Part shown: piece by piece, positions 53,560 through 61,795 of the stretch
Position numbering within the stretch: the stretch's first letter is position 1
Layout of the letters: every line of letters begins with the position of its first letter
DNA from: Hymenobacter aerilatus
Lineage (GTDB): Bacteria > Bacteroidota > Bacteroidia > Cytophagales > Hymenobacteraceae
DNA length: 64,000 nucleotides
Assembly: GCF_022921095.1 (NCBI RefSeq)
Contig: NZ_CP095053.1
Coordinates: forward strand, 972,501 to 1,036,500
Direction: 5' to 3'
Made by a program: the position numbers and the translations under genes
The notes under the pieces: model-generated
Seen by the model: the letters and a program-made list of their open reading frames with translations, nothing else
Told to the model about the DNA's origin: nothing
Database searches by the model: none

Positions 53560-55455
53560 CTACTGGTAGGTAGTGATGCTGGGCTGGCCGATGCTGAAAT
53601 CGTTGAAGCCGTAGTAGGAACGCGAAGACTGGAAAATTCGAAACCCGTCGCCGCTGACCTGGCCGCGGGGGTAGTAGCCCAAAAAGAACTGGAACGTGCG
53701 CAAGACGGTGTATTCGTTGCGGAAGCGCAGGCCCAGCCCAAACCCTGTGTAGGGCCTGCTGGAAAACGGAACCGCCTGCCCTCCGCCCGACAACCAGGCA
53801 GCATCGGCAAAGGCCACCGCGGCCACCCGGAAGCCCAGAAAGGATAGGGGCGTGAATACGTTGGCTTCGTAATTCAGAATGAAGCGGCTCTGCCCGCGTA
53901 GGGTTTGGTTGGAGTTGAAACCGCGCAGACCCCGGCTACCATCAATGACCAACGGTGCCTCATCGGCCAAGCGGTTGAAACCCAGGGTGGAGCGGTTCCA
54001 GAAAAAATGGCGCCACTGGAAGTTGCCGGTGCGATAGAGCGGTGTGAAATACAGCACTTCGGTGTTGAGCTGACCTTGCTGCCAGCTGTTTTGGGGGCGG
54101 AGCAGGTAGCTGCTAAACTCGGCATTGAAGTAGAGGTAGCCCCGCAGCGGACTATACCCGGCATACGCCGCCCGGATGCCATAGTAATGGCGGTTCTGTT
54201 TGGCGTTCAGCTCGTAGCCCGTCGTGAAGCTGAAAATAGAGCCTGTTGGAATGTCCTCGGTGCGGCCAAAGCCAAACAGGTATTTGTCCTTGTAGTAGCG
54301 GCGCACGGTGTAGCCCAAGGTGCCGTACAGCAGCGTATTGGTGCGGTACTCGGGGTAGGGCGACAGAATAATGCGCGTGTTGATGGCCCGCGCTGCTACT
54401 ACCAGGCGACCGGGGTTTTCGTAGCCCAAGTCGTAGCTGGGCAAGTGCAGGGAGCGGCCCACCCACACATCTTGCCGGTAGAAGCGCAGCGGCCGGTACA
54501 GCGTATCGGGGTAGCGGGTGGCGTCTATATTGTAGTGGTCGATGTTGAGGGCGTAGGCGTAGCGCGTGTTCACGGAGTAGAAGCTCCGGTTCAGGCTGAG
54601 GCTTTGCTCTTTGTTGCGATACTCATCGCGCACGCGCACCTGGCCGTATAGAAAGTTGCGGAACGGCACCAGGTAGCTTCCCCTATACGACCAGCTCTGG
54701 GGCAGATTGCGGCCATACTGGTAGGAGTTGCGGAACTGGTGGCCCATGCCCAGAAAGTTGATGTCGCGCAGGTCGACAATGGCCGCGTCCACGTCGCGCA
54801 GCTGAAAGCCACCGCTGATGCTGAACACGTCTTTGGTGATGACCTCAATATCTACGCTGTCGGCGGTAGTGGTGGCCTCGTTCACGAACACGCGGGCGTC
54901 CAGAATCTCGGAGGTCTGGCGCAGCAAACGTTCCGATTCGGCCAAGTCCAGTGGGTCCAGCTCCTGGCCGGGCCGAAACAGCAGGACCTGCCGCACCCGC
55001 GAGCGGGATGTTTTGATGTGCAAACTGTTGCCGGCCTTCTCCAGAAAGTTGCGCGGCTGCCGGTTCACGTCGTTGATGTTGTAGCCAAACGCATCCAACG
55101 GCGTGATATTGATGTGGCGCACAATTTTGAAGTTGTGCCTGGCAAACTGCCGGTCTACCAGCTGGGCATCGAGGCCGGCCCGATCCTCACGTGGCGGTGT
55201 AAAGCGAAACAGTAAGGCTGTGGCCTTGCCGACAATGGTTTTGCGCTTGGTGTAGGCTTTCAGGCCATTGAGCAGGCGCTCCTCGTCGAAACCCCGCCTC
55301 AGCGAGTCGGGCTGCGCTATTTCGGTGGTGTCGGGGGGCAGCACCCGCACCGGTTGCTGCGCCCGCGCGGGTAGTGCCCATAGCAGCCAGCATCCTACCA
55401 CCAGCGCCAAGCGCCAGGGCAACGACAAGCTGAAAAAGGCAACGCAGAAACGCAT
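53560..55455 (-). CDS. Omp85/BamA-like outer membrane protein
   Basis: 631 aa (ATG 55455; ATG 55473 possible). A signal peptide ends PARAQQ. One POTRA-like domain (about residues 110-190: FKIVRHINITPLDAFG, LRQTSEILDARVFVNE) precedes a long beta-barrel. The barrel has the Omp85-type loop-6-like region (GSRGLRGFNSNQTLRGQSR) with RGF in place of VRGY. The end (FSIGQPSITTYQ) lacks the aromatic final residue typical of BamA. It is shorter than BamA and may be a specialised secretion or assembly pore. Confidence 0.8.
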   Translation of the reverse strand: MRFCVAFFSLSLPWRLALVVGCWLLWALPARAQQPVRVLPPDTTEIAQPDSLRRGFDEERLLNGLKAYTKRKTIVGKATALLFRFTPPREDRAGLDAQLVDRQFARHNFKIVRHINITPLDAFGYNINDVNRQPRNFLEKAGNSLHIKTSRSRVRQVLLFRPGQELDPLDLAESERLLRQTSEILDARVFVNEATTTADSVDIEVITKDVFSISGGFQLRDVDAAIVDLRDINFLGMGHQFRNSYQYGRNLPQSWSYRGSYLVPFRNFLYGQVRVRDEYRNKEQSLSLNRSFYSVNTRYAYALNIDHYNIDATRYPDTLYRPLRFYRQDVWVGRSLHLPSYDLGYENPGRLVVAARAINTRIILSPYPEYRTNTLLYGTLGYTVRRYYKDKYLFGFGRTEDIPTGSIFSFTTGYELNAKQNRHYYGIRAAYAGYSPLRGYLYFNAEFSSYLLRPQNSWQQGQLNTEVLYFTPLYRTGNFQWRHFFWNRSTLGFNRLADEAPLVIDGSRGLRGFNSNQTLRGQSRFILNYEANVFTPLSFLGFRVAAVAFADAAWLSGGGQAVPFSSRPYTGFGLGLRFRNEYTVLRTFQFFLGYYPRGQVSGDGFRIFQSSRSYYGFNDFSIGQPSITTYQ

Positions 55456-55473
55456 AAGGAGGAAGGCAGCCAA

Positions 55474-55821
55474 TCGGCAACTGGCAAGTTACGAGGATTG
55501 TGCACGGTGTGGATTAGCAAGGCGGCCGCGTAACGGCCACAAGCAGGCACAAATTGCGCAGTGTAGGCAACGATACGCTCCTATTTCAAATTCAGCACGT
55601 CCTGCTGAGCTTGTCGAAGCATCTCGCGTGCTGATGAAAAATAGTATCCAACATCAGCTGCGAGATGCTTCGACTCCGCTGCGCTGCGCTCAGTAGAACA
55701 TTCTACTTAGCACAAAATAGAAGACTGTGTTACGAAACTATTTCTAAAAAAATTAGCTTAACTATTACCTGGTTTATTGCAGATCAATCAATACTTTTAG
55801 GCCCGAAAAGCAGACTCTTAC
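55474..55821. other. 348-base divergent region with hairpin and AT-rich part
   Basis: It contains the hairpin repeat at 55598-55700 and then about 110 AT-rich bases before the radical-SAM gene, with TACTTTTA at 55792-55799 as a possible -7 box lacking a clear -33 partner. Confidence 0.6.
55598..55700. repeat. hairpin repeat, second family
   Basis: CTTGTCGAAGCATCTCGC on the left and GCGAGATGCTTCGACTCCGC on the right, with inner CATCAGC/GCTGATG pairs and outer CTGCTGAGC/GCTCAGTAG. The style is like the REP-like family but the sequence differs. Confidence 0.75.
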
Positions 55822-57087
55822 ATGAACGAGCGGATTCAGGAAAAACTAAGCATCTTGGCAGATGCCGCGAAGTACGATGTATCGTGCTCCAGCAGCGGCG
55901 GCAAGCGCAAAAACGTGGACAAAGGTCTGGGCAATGCCGAGGGTATGGGTATCTGTCACTCGTTCACGGAGGACGGGCGCTGCGTGTCGCTGCTCAAGAT
56001 TCTGCTCACCAACCACTGCATCTTCGACTGTGCCTACTGCGTGTCGCGCAAGAGCAACGACGTGAAGCGTGCGGCTTTCACAGTGGAGGAGGTAGTGGAT
56101 CTGACCATGAACTTCTACCGCCGCAATTACATCGAAGGCCTGTTCCTGAGTTCCGGCATTTTCTCCTCGCCCGACTACACGATGGAGCGCCTGGTGCGCA
56201 TCATCAAAAAGCTGCGCACCGAGCACAAGTTCAATGGTTACATCCACGTGAAGGCCATTCCGGGCGCTTCGGAGGAGCTGATTCAGGAGGCCGGCCTGTA
56301 TGCTGACCGCTTGAGCGTGAACATCGAGCTACCCTCCGAAATGAGCTTGCAGAATCTGGCGCCGGAGAAAAACTACCAGGAAATCCTGACGCCGATGGCG
56401 CAGATCCGGGACGGTATTGTGCAGAATAAGGAGGAAAAGGCGCTGTTCAAGAAAGTGCCACAGTTTGCCACGGCTGGCCAGAGCACCCAACTGATTGTGG
56501 GTGCTTCGACGGAGAATGACCACCAGATTATTCAGCTCACCGACTCGCTTTACAAGGGCTACGGGCTGAAGCGCGTGTACTACTCCGGCTACATCCCCAT
56601 CACCGACGACGCCCGCCTGCCCCAGCTCACGCAGCCGCCCGTCATTCGGGAGCACCGCCTCTACCAAACCGACTGGCTGATGCGCTTCTACGGCTTCCAG
56701 GCCGACGAAATCTTGGACCCAGAGCATCCCTACCTTGACCTCGAAATTGACCCCAAGCTGGCTTGGGCGCTGCGCAACCGCCACATGTTCCCAGTGGATG
56801 TGAACACGGCTGATTACCAGCTGATTCTGCGTGTGCCCGGCATTGGGGCCAAATCGGCCAAGCGCATTGTGGCGGCGCGGCGCTTCACCTCGCTTTCCCT
56901 CGACAACCTGCACAAGTTTGGAGTTGTGCTGAAGCGGGCCAAGTACTTCATCACCTGCAAAGGCATGGCCCTGGAAAAGCGCGAGTACGACGAGCAAAGC
57001 ATCCGCCGGCAGATTCTATTCGGCAGCGGCTCCGTCCGCTCGGCCCTCGTCACCCAGCAGCTCGACTTATTTGCGCAGGCGGGCTAG
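55822..57087 (+). CDS. putative DNA modification/repair radical SAM protein (TIGR03916 type)
   Basis: 421 aa. The radical SAM cluster motif is CIFDCAYC with C66, C70 and C73 (CX3CX2C). KYDVSCSSSGGKRKNVDKGL near the start is the family signature. The C-terminal part has a helix-hairpin-helix (LILRVPGIGAKSAKRIVAAR), which suggests DNA binding. The family is named for its linkage to a uracil-DNA-glycosylase-like partner (TIGR03915). Here that partner lies 1.8 kb downstream (58925). The reaction is not known. Confidence 0.92.
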   Translation: MNERIQEKLSILADAAKYDVSCSSSGGKRKNVDKGLGNAEGMGICHSFTEDGRCVSLLKILLTNHCIFDCAYCVSRKSNDVKRAAFTVEEVVDLTMNFYRRNYIEGLFLSSGIFSSPDYTMERLVRIIKKLRTEHKFNGYIHVKAIPGASEELIQEAGLYADRLSVNIELPSEMSLQNLAPEKNYQEILTPMAQIRDGIVQNKEEKALFKKVPQFATAGQSTQLIVGASTENDHQIIQLTDSLYKGYGLKRVYYSGYIPITDDARLPQLTQPPVIREHRLYQTDWLMRFYGFQADEILDPEHPYLDLEIDPKLAWALRNRHMFPVDVNTADYQLILRVPGIGAKSAKRIVAARRFTSLSLDNLHKFGVVLKRAKYFITCKGMALEKREYDEQSIRRQILFGSGSVRSALVTQQLDLFAQAG

Positions 57088-57193
57088 TTGGTTTTTGGTT
57101 GGTGGCTCTGTTGCAGCTTGTTATGTACATAAAGCACCAGCGAAATCAAAGGAGCGCTTACCTGAAAATCATAAACCACCAACCAAAAACCAA
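57088..57193. repeat. inverted repeat with perfect 18-bp arms
   Basis: TTGGTTTTTGGTTGGTGG at 57088-57105 and CCACCAACCAAAAACCAA at 57176-57193, starting right after the radical-SAM stop codon and ending 4 bases before the next small frame. The 70-base loop has no gene. Confidence 0.85.
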
Positions 57194-57197
57194 CTCC

Positions 57198-57365
57198 ATG
57201 ACCGTGTCACACCGTGCCCACGTCCGACAGATGAAAGTAGCCCGCATGGCGTGCTGCTGCAAGTTGAGCGAGCTGCTGCCGTTGGTGCGCCAGCTGCATG
57301 AGCAGAGCCGGGCGGCGTATCAGGCCAGCCAGAATGGCGGTCAGTCGCGCCCGGAAGCGGCCTAA
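57198..57365 (+). CDS. small hypothetical protein
   Basis: 55 aa (MTVSHRAHVRQMKVARMACC...). It has a CCC run and a helical middle (LSELLPLVRQLHEQSRAAYQ). No family is recognised. The ATG lies right after the inverted repeat. It could be a real small gene or a chance frame. Confidence 0.35.
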   Translation: MTVSHRAHVRQMKVARMACCCKLSELLPLVRQLHEQSRAAYQASQNGGQSRPEAA

Positions 57366-57414
57366 GGGTAGGGAAGGCGTGCAACCCGCGGCCGTTGTTG
57401 CGGTATAGCCTCCT

Positions 57415-58281
57415 ATGACGTATTTGCTGGAACACCACACCGTGCCCACCAACGGGCAGCAGCTACACGTGGTGCAATGCGGCCCTCCCGATGGCCCCCT
57501 GGTGCTGCTACTACACGGCTTCCCCGATTTCTGGTACGGCTGGCAGCGGCAACTACAGGCGCTGGCTGCGGCCGGCTACCGCGTGTGGGCCCCTGACCAG
57601 CGCGGCTACAACCGCAGCAGCAAGCCGCCCCGCATCCGTGACTACCGCATAGAAGAACTGGCTGCCGATGTACTGGGGTTGCTGGCGGCTGCAGGTAGGG
57701 AAAAGGCCACTTTGGTAGGCCACGACTGGGGCGCGGCCGTTACGTGGTGGCTAGCTACCCATCATGCTGCATCGGTAGAGCGGGCCGCCGTGCTGAACGT
57801 GCCCCACCCGGCCGTGTTGGCTCAGGCGTTGCGCCGCAACGGCCGGCAGCGCCGCAGAAGCTGGTATATGTTCTTTTTTCAGTTGCCTAGGCTGCCCGAG
57901 TGGTGGTTGCGCCGTCGGCACTACCGGGCACTGCGCCAGGCGCTGCAAGCTACCAGCCGGCCGGGCACCTTTTCGGACGCCGATATGGCGGCGTACCATA
58001 TGGCCTGGGCGCAGCCCGGCGCCCTGCGCGGTATGGTGAACTGGTACCGGGCTGTACGCTACCAACGGCGCGCCGCGGCCTCCACTGCTTCTGTTACGGT
58101 GCCAGTGCGTATCATTTGGGGCTCTGAAGATGCGTTTCTGCTACCGGAGCTTGCCCAGCAAAGCCTAGCCTATTGTGCGCAAGGAGAGCTGTTCTACCTA
58201 CCCGAGGCCAGCCATTGGGTGCAGCACGAAGAACCCGACCGGGTAAATCAACTGCTGCTGGAGTTTCTGGAAAAGCCCTGA
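57415..58281 (+). CDS. alpha/beta hydrolase, epoxide-hydrolase-like
   Basis: 288 aa. HGFPDFWYGW (oxyanion hole), RGYNRSSKP, and the nucleophile Asp in VGHDWGAAVTWWLA are the epoxide hydrolase/haloalkane dehalogenase pattern; the acid lies near WGSEDAFL and the base His in EASHWVQHEEP. Cytoplasmic. The substrate is unknown. It is one of the genes lying between the radical-SAM gene and its usual partner. Confidence 0.9.
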   Translation: MTYLLEHHTVPTNGQQLHVVQCGPPDGPLVLLLHGFPDFWYGWQRQLQALAAAGYRVWAPDQRGYNRSSKPPRIRDYRIEELAADVLGLLAAAGREKATLVGHDWGAAVTWWLATHHAASVERAAVLNVPHPAVLAQALRRNGRQRRRSWYMFFFQLPRLPEWWLRRRHYRALRQALQATSRPGTFSDADMAAYHMAWAQPGALRGMVNWYRAVRYQRRAAASTASVTVPVRIIWGSEDAFLLPELAQQSLAYCAQGELFYLPEASHWVQHEEPDRVNQLLLEFLEKP

Positions 58282-58292
58282 GCCGAATGCAA

Positions 58293-58730
58293 TTAGGCGC
58301 GGTGCGTGCCGCTGGGTAGGCTGTATTGGAAGTGCGTTTGCAGCACCGTATCGATTTTCTCGCGGGTAAGGGGCTTGCTCAGAAAATCAGCCACGTGCAG
58401 CTGTTGGGCGCGCGCCACCTCATGCGGCTGCAACGAGTTGGTAAGCATCACAATCACGAGCGCCTGCTGCTGGGCCGGCGGAAGCTGCTGGTACGCTTGC
58501 AAAAACTCGAAACCATTCATCACCGGCATATTCACGTCGAGTAGCACCAAAGCAGGGTAGGCTTCGTGCGCGTCAGGCTGCTGGTGCTGCTGCAAAAGCG
58601 TGAAAGCTTCCTGGCCATTTTGGGCCACCAGCAGCTGGTCGGCCACTGCCAGGTTTTCCAACAGATGCTGATTCAGGAAGTTGTTCACCGGGTCGTCGTC
58701 GACCAATAAAATGCACGGTAGTTTTTCCAC
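58293..58730 (-). CDS. single-domain response regulator
   Basis: 145 aa with a GTG start at 58730 (MEKLPCILLVDDDPVNNFLN). The receiver has the acidic pair DDD, phospho-acceptor Asp in LVLLDVNMPVMNGFEFL, Thr in VMLTNS and Lys in FLSKPL. There is no output domain, so it acts by protein contacts, perhaps with a hybrid phosphorelay. Its promoter -7 box ends 5 bases before the start codon, so the transcript is likely leaderless. Confidence 0.87.
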   Translation of the reverse strand: MEKLPCILLVDDDPVNNFLNQHLLENLAVADQLLVAQNGQEAFTLLQQHQQPDAHEAYPALVLLDVNMPVMNGFEFLQAYQQLPPAQQQALVIVMLTNSLQPHEVARAQQLHVADFLSKPLTREKIDTVLQTHFQYSLPSGTHRA

Positions 58731-58735
58731 AAAGG

Positions 58736-58743
58736 CAAAAGTA
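58736..58743 (-). promoter_or_regulatory. -7 box abutting response-regulator start
   Basis: TACTTTTG on the minus strand matches TAnnTTTG. A -33-like TTTC lies about 20 bases upstream (one mismatch to TTTG). The GTG start is 5 bases downstream. Confidence 0.45.
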
Positions 58744-58924
58744 GCTTGTCGGGAGAAAATCTTGAAAGTAGCTGAGCAGGCAAGAGTACCAGTTGGCTGC
58801 GCAGAATACAAAATAATACGCATACGTAGCGCCGAATAGTTGCGTGAATACGTTCTAAGTCAATAAGCGTCAAGTGGCTGACGAGCCGGCCACATCACGC
58901 CAAACAGCATTTTACGGTATTGTT

Positions 58925-59758
58925 ATGATTGCAAATCAGGCGGCAAACGGGCTGGATTACGTCTACGATGGGTCGTTTGATGGCCTGCTGACGGTGGTGC
59001 TGGAAATGTACGAGCGCAAAGCGGTGCCCAACAGTGTGCAGCCTGCCGGGGGTGTGCAGGGGGGACTATTTACGGCTGCCGTGCACATCGACACCAGCGA
59101 GGAAAAAGCTACGCGAGTGTGGCAGGGCCTGCTGAAATACATGAACGAAGACGCCCGCCGCCGGCTCTACCACACGTTCCTGTCGGAAAGGCCCGACCGG
59201 GAGCTGCTGATCTGCCGCTTCGTGCAGCAGGCCGTGGCGGCGCGGGGTAGGGTAGACGTATCCGAGAATCTGGCCGACGATACTGTGCGCCTCATTGCCC
59301 ACATCAGCCAGCAGCTGGGTAGGGAAAAGCACCGGATGGAAGCCTTTGTGCGCTTCGAGAAAACCCAAGACGAACTGTTTCACGCCACCATCGAGCCGGA
59401 TTTCGATGTGCTGCCGCTGATTGCGCCCCACTTCACCAAACGCTACGCCGACCAGCGCTGGCTGATCTTCGACCGGCGCCGCGGCTACGGTCTCTACTAC
59501 GACCTGCACCGCACCGACATTGTGCAGTTTGAGGCGCCTACTCCCCAGCGCCGCACCGACGTGTCGGCCACGATGCTCGACGAGCGGGAACCGCTGTTTC
59601 GGCTGCTCTGGCAAACCTACTTCGACCACGCCAACATTCCGGAACGCCGTAACCTGAAGCTGCACCGCCGCCACGTGCCGCTGCGCTACTGGCGCTACCT
59701 CAGCGAGAAGCAACCCCGCGAAACTCGTTTCACGCCCATTGACAATAAGCGCCGCTAA
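58925..59758 (+). CDS. TIGR03915 family putative DNA repair protein (DUF4130)
   Basis: 277 aa from ATG 58925; an upstream GTG (58874) would add 17 residues without family support. It starts MIANQAANGLDYVYDGSFDG; the YDGSFDGLLTVVLE motif is the family signature. The C-terminal half has RFEKTQDELFHATIEPDFDV, LIAPHFTKRYADQRWLIFDR and FFDH-like YFDHANIPERRNLKLHRRHV then PLRYWRYL. The family accompanies the radical-SAM protein of TIGR03916 and is thought to act on damaged or modified DNA. Confidence 0.9.
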   Translation: MIANQAANGLDYVYDGSFDGLLTVVLEMYERKAVPNSVQPAGGVQGGLFTAAVHIDTSEEKATRVWQGLLKYMNEDARRRLYHTFLSERPDRELLICRFVQQAVAARGRVDVSENLADDTVRLIAHISQQLGREKHRMEAFVRFEKTQDELFHATIEPDFDVLPLIAPHFTKRYADQRWLIFDRRRGYGLYYDLHRTDIVQFEAPTPQRRTDVSATMLDEREPLFRLLWQTYFDHANIPERRNLKLHRRHVPLRYWRYLSEKQPRETRFTPIDNKRR

Positions 59759-59765
59759 ATAGAAC

Positions 59766-59895
59766 GATGGCGCGGGGCTGCGCCCCGTCTCTACTTTTGG
59801 CAGGCCTCTGGCCTGCACTCGTCTGCGCTACTTGTGCGAAAGGCTCAGGCCAGAGGCTTGCCAAAAGTAGACACGGGGCATAGCCCCGCACCATC
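59766..59895. repeat. long inverted repeat, third family
   Basis: GATGGCGCGGGGCTGCGCCC with CGTCTCTACTTTTGGCAGG pairs with CCAAAAGTAGACACGGGGC then ATAGCCCCGCACCATC, and inner GCCTCTGGCCTG pairs with CAGGCCAGAGGC. A related short version (AATGGCG ... CGCCATT) is at 26143-26171. Confidence 0.85.
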
Positions 59896-59973
59896 TATGT
59901 TGCCTGAAACTTCTAATTTGCGGGCCATTCCGCCGCTGGCGGCGACACAGCTTAATGTAGCGCTATTGATTTT

Positions 59974-60825
59974 ATGGGAACGACTCTCGTTTTTGGTGCC
60001 TCCGGTCAGCTGGGGCAATGCTTGCAACACGTGGCACAGGAGCGCGGCCTCACGGGTATTGTATTCCTACCCGAAGAGCAGGCTGATATCCTGGATTTAG
60101 GAAAGCTACAGGCTGTTTTTGCTGAGCACCAGCCCGCCTACTGCATCAACTGCGCCGCCTATACGGCCGTGGATAAAGCTGAGGACGAAGTAGCTATAGC
60201 CCGCCGCGTGAACCGCGACGGCGCCGAAAACCTGGCCCGCCTGTGTGCGCAACACGGCACCACGCTGCTGCACGTTTCCACCGATTTCGTGTTTGCCGGC
60301 ACCGGCAACGTGCCGCTGGATGAAACCGATCTGGCCGAACCCATCAGCATCTACGGCCTCACCAAGCTGGAAGGCGAGCAGGCCATTGCCGCTTGTACGG
60401 AGCGGTATTTCATTCTGCGCACCAGCTGGTTGTACTCGGAGTATGCCAATAACTTTGTGAAAACTATGCTGAAGCTGGGCCGCGAGCGGGACGAATTGCG
60501 CATCATCTGGGACCAGGCCGGTACCCCTACCTACGCCATCGACTTGGCCGGCTGCTTGCTTACCATCATCGAGCAGCAAAACCAGGAGTATGGCATCTAC
60601 CACTACAGCAACGAGGGCCTGACCTCCTGGTATGATTTCGCCGTGGCTATCTTCGAGCTAGGCAAGGTAGAGGTGCGTGCCCTACCCATCCGCACCGCCG
60701 AGTATCCTACCAAAGCTACTCGCCCCGCCTACTCCGTGATGGACAAAAGCAAAGTGAAAAAGGCCTTGAACATCAGCATCCCGCACTGGCGCGAGAGCTT
60801 GCAGACGTGCATGGAGCGGTTGTAG
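59974..60825 (+). CDS. rfbD: dTDP-4-dehydrorhamnose reductase
   Basis: 283 aa. It reduces dTDP-4-keto-L-rhamnose to dTDP-L-rhamnose for surface polysaccharide. Motifs are VFGASGQLGQCL (NADPH), INCAAYTAVDKAED, VSTDFVFAGTG, ISIYGLTKLEGEQA (Tyr-Lys), ILRTSWLYSEYANNFVKTM and RPAYSVMDKSKVKKAL. The other rfb genes are not in the window. It stands between two long inverted repeats (59766-59895 and 60866-61022). Confidence 0.93.
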   Translation: MGTTLVFGASGQLGQCLQHVAQERGLTGIVFLPEEQADILDLGKLQAVFAEHQPAYCINCAAYTAVDKAEDEVAIARRVNRDGAENLARLCAQHGTTLLHVSTDFVFAGTGNVPLDETDLAEPISIYGLTKLEGEQAIAACTERYFILRTSWLYSEYANNFVKTMLKLGRERDELRIIWDQAGTPTYAIDLAGCLLTIIEQQNQEYGIYHYSNEGLTSWYDFAVAIFELGKVEVRALPIRTAEYPTKATRPAYSVMDKSKVKKALNISIPHWRESLQTCMERL

Positions 60826-60865
60826 AACTGTAGGGTGGCAGAAGCTTGCGCGCCGTTCTGGTGGG

Positions 60866-61022
60866 CGCCTCACCCCCCGGCCCCCTCTCCGAAAAAGGAG
60901 AGGGGGAGCCAAAAGAAAATCATATATGAATGTCGTTCAACGAGCATTCAATACCCAAAAATCAATACTTTATCGTCTGGCTCCCCTCTCCTTTTTCGGA
61001 GAGGGGGCCGGGGGGTGAGGCG
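60866..61022. repeat. long GC-rich inverted repeat
   Basis: CGCCTCACCCCCCGGCCCCC then TCTCCGAAAAAGGAGAGGG on the left; CTCTCCTTTTTCGGAGAGGG then GGCCGGGGGGTGAGGCG on the right, with about 65 bases between. Each arm also has its own small hairpin. A partial relative is at 10281-10343. Confidence 0.9.
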
Positions 61023-61042
61023 AACCGCTAGAACAATCCCTC

Positions 61043-61510
61043 TTAAAACCTGTCGTCGTTCACTTCCACCCAAAAGCCATCGGGGTCTCGCAGGTAGACT
61101 TGCTTGATGCCGTCGGGGCGGGGGGTGGTTTGGTTGGCCTCGCCGGTCCAGCTGCCGTAGGGAATGTGGAGCTGCGTGAGGCGAGCGGCAAAAGCATCTA
61201 GGTCCTTGACGTGAAACGCCAAGTGGGCGTTCTTGTCGTGGTCGATAACGGCGGTGGCGCCTTGGATCAGGTGGAGCTGGGCGTGGGGGCCGAGGCGCAG
61301 CCACACGTGCTTGCCGTCGTGGAAGGGCTCGGGTATTTCAGGCAGCTGCATCACGTCTTTGTAGAACGCAACGCTTTTAGGTAGGTCGTATACATACACC
61401 GCTATGTGGTTGATAGTGGGCGTGTTGCGGCTAGCGGTGCAGCCACTGCTGAGGGTAGCGACTGCAAGGCTCAGGCCGCAGCCGAGGCGCACGAGGGTAG
61501 GAAGGGGCAT
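61043..61510 (-). CDS. VOC family (glyoxalase-like) lipoprotein
   Basis: 155 aa from ATG 61510; the leader ends TLSSGC, so the protein is lipidated. The VOC fold is clear: INHIAVYVYDLPKSVAFYKD, HLAFHVKDLDAFAARL and QVYLRDPDGFWVEVN; possible metal ligands are the His in the first motif, the His in HLAFHV and the Glu of WVEV. A secreted lipid-anchored VOC enzyme is less usual than the cytoplasmic type. Substrate unknown. Confidence 0.85.
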   Translation of the reverse strand: MPLPTLVRLGCGLSLAVATLSSGCTASRNTPTINHIAVYVYDLPKSVAFYKDVMQLPEIPEPFHDGKHVWLRLGPHAQLHLIQGATAVIDHDKNAHLAFHVKDLDAFAARLTQLHIPYGSWTGEANQTTPRPDGIKQVYLRDPDGFWVEVNDDRF

Positions 61511-61564
61511 ACCAGAGAAAAGGATAGGGTGGGAAATGGCACCGTGGAATAGCAGTGCGTTGTA

Positions 61565-61586
61565 GAGACACAATAGCTTGTGTCTC
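61565..61586. other. small hairpin with GAGACACAA arms
   Basis: GAGACACAA and TTGTGTCTC surround TAGC. A further CGAGACACAAAATCCTGTG lies at about 61628-61646. The role is unknown. Confidence 0.5.
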
Positions 61587-61795
61587 GTTGCCGAACGGCT
61601 CACCATGGCTTGATTTAAATCAGCAACAACGAGACACAAAATCCTGTGCCTTTACTGCAAAACCTTTCTAAACATACGCAATTGCAGTTTCCCCAAGGCT
61701 GCGTGAATACAAGGCGCACGGTGCAACCATCGGCCCGGCCGGCGGTTCTTTAGCCGATCATCGGGCGCTGGCGCCTGCGAAAACCTGCGTGTGGT

